The notes below the pieces were generated by a model that had not been told where the DNA came from, ran no database searches, and worked only from the letters and a program-made list of their open reading frames with translations. A stretch of 64,000 nt of DNA from Bradyrhizobium sp. (GTDB lineage Bacteria; Pseudomonadota; Alphaproteobacteria; Rhizobiales; Xanthobacteraceae). Shown piece by piece: positions 61,147 through 64,000 of this stretch (the first letter of the stretch is position 1; each line of letters opens with the position of its first letter). Where the stretch lies: assembly GCF_030697065.1 (NCBI RefSeq), contig NZ_JAUYQU010000189.1:25347-89346 (forward strand), in the 5' to 3' direction. The position numbers were made by a program, and so were the translations under genes.

Positions 61147-62225
61147 GGCACGGCCGGCTCCGCGAGCACCGGACGCACCCGCGATCCTCCCTTGATATTG
61201 GTGGTGGCGGGAGCGACGACCAGTTCGCCCTCGCTGGCGCCGCCGACGATCTCCACCATGCCTGTGCCGCGAATGCCGGTCTCGACCTTGCGCAGCCGGG
61301 CGCGATTGTTTTCGACGGTCAGCAGGCTGTTGTTGACCACGGCGTTGGCGGGGACCAGAAGCACGTCCAGCTTCTCGCGGCTGACGATATTGGCCTCGAC
61401 GCTCATTCCCACCCGCAAAGGGGTGTCGTCCGGCAAACCGATCCGCACGCGAAAGGTCTTGGAGACGGGATCTCCGGCCGGCGTGATCTGCTTGACCACT
61501 CCCTGCAGCACCCGGTTGATGAACGCGTCGGTGCGCAGCAGCGCCTTCTGGCCGACCTGGACGCGGGGGATATCCTCCTCGTTGACGTCGGCGACGACCC
61601 ACAACGGCTTTTCCAGGCCGATGCGGTAGAGAATCGTGCCGGGCTCGACCATGTCGCCGACTTCGCCGTCCTCCTTGAGAACGATGCCGTCCATGGGCGA
61701 AACCAGTTTGAAGTATTCCAGCCGCTGGGTCTGGGCGGCGATCTGCGCCTTGATCCGCGCAAGGTCGCTCTCGGCGCGCTGATGGGCCTGCGAGGTCGCG
61801 ACCCCGCGCGCCAGCAATTGCGACTGACGATCGAATTCCCGGCCCTGAAACTCCTCCAGCGCCCGCAAATCGTTCAGCGTGGCCAGCGCCTCCTTGTCAT
61901 CGAGGCGCGCCAGCACATCGCCCTTCCTGACGCTCTTCCCCTCGCACCGGCAGCGCTCGATGATGCGACCGCGTACCAGCGGCGTCGAACGCGACCAGGT
62001 TTCGGGTTCGACCGAGCCGGTTGCATAGACGATTTCCGCGGCGGCGCCGCGCGTGATCCGGGCGACAGTAATGGCCGGTCCGCGCGATAGCCACCACGCC
62101 GTTGCTGCCAGCGCGGCGGCCACCAGCGCCGCCGCGAGCAGTTTCCATGCGTATGAGCGCCGATATCCCGCCGCCGGCCGGGTTGCGGGTTCCGTCGCTT
62201 CGGTTGGCGCTACCCTCATATTCAT
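61143..62225 (-). CDS. HlyD-type periplasmic adaptor subunit (membrane fusion protein)
   Basis: A 360-residue protein with one N-terminal transmembrane helix (KLLAAALVAAALAATAWWL), a biotinyl-lipoyl-like segment (VYATGSVEPETW, GRIIERCRCEGKSVRKGDVLARLDD), a coiled-coil hairpin (near 105-150: LEEFQGREFDRQSQLLARG and RAESDLARIKAQIAAQTQRLEY), then the beta-barrel domains (VSPMDGIVLKEDGEVGDMV). Typical of HlyD/MacA adaptors that link the exporter to an outer membrane channel. Three-gene exporter with the ATPase and permease; no TolC gene in view. The first ATG at 62225 and a second at 62219 are both in frame. Confidence 0.9.
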   Translation of the reverse strand: MNMRVAPTEATEPATRPAAGYRRSYAWKLLAAALVAAALAATAWWLSRGPAITVARITRGAAAEIVYATGSVEPETWSRSTPLVRGRIIERCRCEGKSVRKGDVLARLDDKEALATLNDLRALEEFQGREFDRQSQLLARGVATSQAHQRAESDLARIKAQIAAQTQRLEYFKLVSPMDGIVLKEDGEVGDMVEPGTILYRIGLEKPLWVVADVNEEDIPRVQVGQKALLRTDAFINRVLQGVVKQITPAGDPVSKTFRVRIGLPDDTPLRVGMSVEANIVSREKLDVLLVPANAVVNNSLLTVENNRARLRKVETGIRGTGMVEIVGGASEGELVVAPATTNIKGGSRVRPVLAEPAVP

Positions 62226-62256
62226 GATCGATCAGGCCCGGTGCAGCAGGGAGGCC

Positions 62257-62670
62257 TCAGCCCCGGGATGCCCCGCCGGCCGCGGCTACCCGGGTGGGAG
62301 CGATCTTGAAGTATTGCTTGGCATAGGCGACGATCTCCCGATCGCTGGGATGATCGGCGGCCTCGACGGCGACGATGCGATCGCCGATTTTCGAATGTTG
62401 CTCGCGGAGATATTTGGCGAACTCGGTCTTGGCGCTGGCGGGGCCGATGATCAGGATCTCGCCGGCATCGCTCACGGCGTTCATCACCCCGGCCATGAAC
62501 TCCTTGTCGGGCGCGGCATGACCGCTGCCGATCGAGCCGGCCTTGTGATGCAGATGTCGCATCGGCAAATGCGGGTGCAGGACGATCTCGTCGTCCCCCG
62601 ATCGTCCGACGTGGAAAACCTTGGCTTGCGAATGATCGATCCAGACGATCGCATGGAAGTGGGTAGGCAT
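62257..62670 (-). CDS. eRF1-like 'translational machinery' small protein
   Basis: A 137-residue protein. MPTHFHAIVWIDHSQAKVFHVG opens an archaeal-eRF1-domain-3-like fold, with HPHLPMRHLHHKAGSIGSGHA, ILIIGPASAKTEFAKYLRE and VAVEAADHPSDREIVAYAKQYF. It resembles the baeRF group but differs from the gene at 58495, so two members of the eRF1-like superfamily sit in this island. 31 bases before the HlyD-type gene start; likely in one operon with the exporter. FixK-type box 116 bases upstream. Confidence 0.78.
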   Translation of the reverse strand: MPTHFHAIVWIDHSQAKVFHVGRSGDDEIVLHPHLPMRHLHHKAGSIGSGHAAPDKEFMAGVMNAVSDAGEILIIGPASAKTEFAKYLREQHSKIGDRIVAVEAADHPSDREIVAYAKQYFKIAPTRVAAAGGASRG

Positions 62671-62785
62671 GTCGTATCCTTTATCGATCGGCAGCGCTTC
62701 GCCGGTCGTTTGAAGTTGTGGCTTGATCCGCGGAGGCGGGCGGCTCGTCTCCGAAAAATGATTACCGCAACGGCGTATTGGCCGA

Positions 62786-62799
62786 TTGATTCAGGTCAA
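62786..62799 (-). promoter_or_regulatory. FixK/FNR-type box upstream of the eRF1-like gene and exporter operon
   Basis: TTGATTCAGGTCAA, a full match to TTG-N8-CAA and identical in sequence to the box at 56387-56400. It is 116 bases from the 62670 start codon. The minus-strand gene is the only likely target, because the universal stress gene ends upstream at 62893. Confidence 0.7.
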
Positions 62800-62892
62800 C
62801 CGAAGCGAGACCCGCGGGTCGTTTGCCAGGTCGCTTGCCAGTTCGTTTCCCGGAGCCAGGTGCGTTTGGCACCTGCGCTCCCGGGTCCCAAT

Positions 62893-63720
62893 TCAGTGGG
62901 AGTACAATGTAGGGACAGTGATCGTCTCGAACATGCCGCGCGTGACGCCGCCGAGGATGAATTCCCGAACTCTGGAATGGCCGTAGCCGCCCATCACGAT
63001 CAGATCGGTGCTATTGTCGGCAGCCAGCGACAGGATGGCATTGTGGATGTTTGAGGTATCGGCGGTCAGCCGGTGAGGGGTCGCGGGCAGATCACGCCGG
63101 GCGAGATGGGCGATCAGGGCCGACAGCGACGCTTCGCCGGCATCGTCCTCGTTCTCGTTGATGGCCACGACGTCGATGGCCTTGGCCTTCCGAAGGAAAG
63201 GCGCGGCGTTGTGGACGGCCCGCGCCGCCGACGCCTTGCCGTCCCAGCCGATCAGCACCCGATCCGGGCTGAAGGTACCGCGGTTGATGTAGGGGATCAT
63301 CAGCATCGGCCGCCCGGAGCCGAACAGGATTGCCTCGGCCAGGAAATCGGTCTGGCTCGGGTTGGAACTGTCCGGCTGGGCGACGATGTTCAGATCGTAG
63401 AGCCGCGACAGTTCCGTCGCGGTGCGGATCGCCGCATAGGAAACGTTGAACGTGCTCCTCGCATCGTGCGGAATGTTCAAACGCCTGGTCGTGATCTCGA
63501 ACTGGTCGAGGACGGCGGCGGCCTGTTCCAGGCTGGCGTCGTATTGGGCGGTCATGACGACGGCGGAGGCCTCGAATGCGATCATCGGATTGGCTGCCTG
63601 ATAGGCGCAGGCGATGCCATCGAGGTGAGATTCGAACAGGCTCGCCACCGCAGCGGCGCAATCGATCAGGGGGCCGGCAGGCCGATCGACGGGGAGAAAG
63701 ACAGCGATATCGTTCATCAT
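62893..63720 (-). CDS. Universal stress protein (UspA family, tandem type)
   Basis: A 275-residue protein with two Usp-like domains. Domain 1 is degenerate; domain 2 carries the ATP-binding G-2x-G-9x-G(S/T) motif as MGGYGHSRVREFILGGVTRGMF. Long two-domain Usp proteins of this kind are found in alphaproteobacteria and are induced by anaerobiosis and stress. The start MM at 63720/63717 is chosen since the ATG at 63750 has no better ribosome site. A FixK-like box lies 58 bases upstream. Confidence 0.87.
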   Translation of the reverse strand: MMNDIAVFLPVDRPAGPLIDCAAAVASLFESHLDGIACAYQAANPMIAFEASAVVMTAQYDASLEQAAAVLDQFEITTRRLNIPHDARSTFNVSYAAIRTATELSRLYDLNIVAQPDSSNPSQTDFLAEAILFGSGRPMLMIPYINRGTFSPDRVLIGWDGKASAARAVHNAAPFLRKAKAIDVVAINENEDDAGEASLSALIAHLARRDLPATPHRLTADTSNIHNAILSLAADNSTDLIVMGGYGHSRVREFILGGVTRGMFETITVPTLYSH

Positions 63721-63777
63721 GATGAAGCGCCCTCGGTTTGCAGAAGCCAATCATGCCTGTCTGCGACCGAAGCGTTC

Positions 63778-63791
63778 TTGATCTATCTCAT
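63778..63791 (-). promoter_or_regulatory. Weak FixK/FNR-type box upstream of the universal stress protein gene
   Basis: TTGATCTATCTCAT on the plus strand, matching TTG-N8-CAA in all but the last base; its reverse complement differs by one base from the site at 54376. It lies 58 bases before the start codon. Confidence 0.45.
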
Positions 63792-63810
63792 GCCTTCCGC
63801 AATCCGTTCA

Positions 63811-63848
63811 AAAAGAAGCAGGTGCGCGGGCTGACCGGCGCACCTGCT
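63811..63848 (-). terminator. Rho-independent terminator of the gene at the right edge
   Basis: Perfect 11-base arms AGCAGGTGCGC (63817-63827) and GCGCACCTGCT (63838-63848) with a 10-base loop; on the minus strand a TCTTTTTG run follows. It lies 42 bases after the stop codon at 63891. Confidence 0.85.
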
Positions 63849-63890
63849 CTCTCGTTGCGGGCGTAACGGATACGCCGGTTCAAACCGCTG

Positions 63891-64000
63891 TCAGTACCGG
63901 CAGACCACGCGGCCCCAGCGGCGGCTATAGTAGCAACCGGGGCGCACGATCGGCGCCGGCACGATGATGACGCCGCGGCCTCTGCCATAACCACGACCCC
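63891..64000 (-). CDS. Partial small exported-type Gly/Arg/Tyr-rich protein, 3' end only
   Basis: Only the last 36 residues are in view: a Gly/Arg repeat (GRGYGRGRGVIIVP), then PAPIVRPGCYYSRRWGRVVCRY and a stop at 63891. Short secreted proteins with GY/GR repeats and a C-x-Y-x8-C end are common in Bradyrhizobium, some cold- or stress-related. The start and any signal peptide lie outside the window. Confidence 0.6.
   Translation of the reverse strand, partial: GRGYGRGRGVIIVPAPIVRPGCYYSRRWGRVVCRY

Noticed and set aside
61147..61602. N-terminal extension of the MacB-type permease
   Set aside because: Overlaps the HlyD-type gene in another frame; the GTGA junction gives a normal permease N-terminus.
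1..64000. CRISPR arrays, transposases, integrases, phage genes, rRNA
   Set aside because: Searched by eye for regular spaced repeats, transposase or recombinase motifs and rRNA segments; none found. Both tRNA genes lack adjacent integrase or repeated att-like segments.

Overview
The window is ordinary chromosomal DNA of a high-GC alphaproteobacterium, most likely a Bradyrhizobium-type member of the Nitrobacteraceae. The support is the protein families and their order (aminotransferase, hom, glpX, recJ), Omp25/31-type outer membrane proteins with an N-terminal alanine/lysine/proline linker, class I PHA synthase, FixK/FNR-type boxes, and several copies of rhizobial intergenic palindromes. No phage, transposase, integrase or CRISPR array was seen.

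Layout. 0-8.8 kb: the C-terminal end of a caspase-like protein, a FAD monooxygenase, an SDR, a frameshifted outer membrane protein gene, parE, a DedA-like membrane protein and a Tat-exported metallo-beta-lactamase-fold hydrolase. 9-18.7 kb: a PaiB-like regulator coupled to argC, a methyltransferase, MAPEG, phaC (poly-3-hydroxybutyrate synthase), then a biosynthetic block (PLP aminotransferase, hom, glpX). 18.7-27.3 kb: HAD dehalogenase, recJ, a RelE/ParE-Phd toxin-antitoxin pair, an SDR, a lytic transglycosylase, a divergent MarR/carboxymuconolactone decarboxylase pair and an M23 peptidase. 27.3-30.2 kb: the EF-P module, efp divergent from coupled epmA and epmB. 30.6-32.5 kb: a DAHP synthase gene preceded by what looks like a complete transcription attenuator, with a short leader peptide containing Tyr-Trp-Tyr-Phe, plus HdeD.

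32.6-48.7 kb: mostly small and poorly characterised genes, including a PrsW-like membrane protein, an M20 amidohydrolase, a coupled zinc-ribbon/small membrane pair, a secreted von Hippel-Lindau beta-domain protein, an intact Omp25/31 homologue, tRNA-Glu, PilZ, a CaCA exchanger, GST, HAD, glyoxalase, many 40-90 residue proteins, a sirtuin, a double cold-shock-domain protein, DUF192 and tRNA-Pro. 48.9-54.3 kb: a five-gene peptide/nickel-type ABC importer operon.

54.3-63.8 kb: a stress island with a second PhaC-like enzyme, a CBS-BON protein, a second-type FtsH, two eRF1-like small proteins, an MacB/HlyD-type exporter and a universal stress protein. At least three FixK/FNR-type sites, plus two weaker ones, lie in front of its transcription units. 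This suggests a micro-oxic regulon.

The strongest candidates for undescribed biology are the aromatic attenuator, the FixK-marked stress island, the near-leaderless toxin with an operator over its promoter and start codon, and the bacterial VHL-domain protein.
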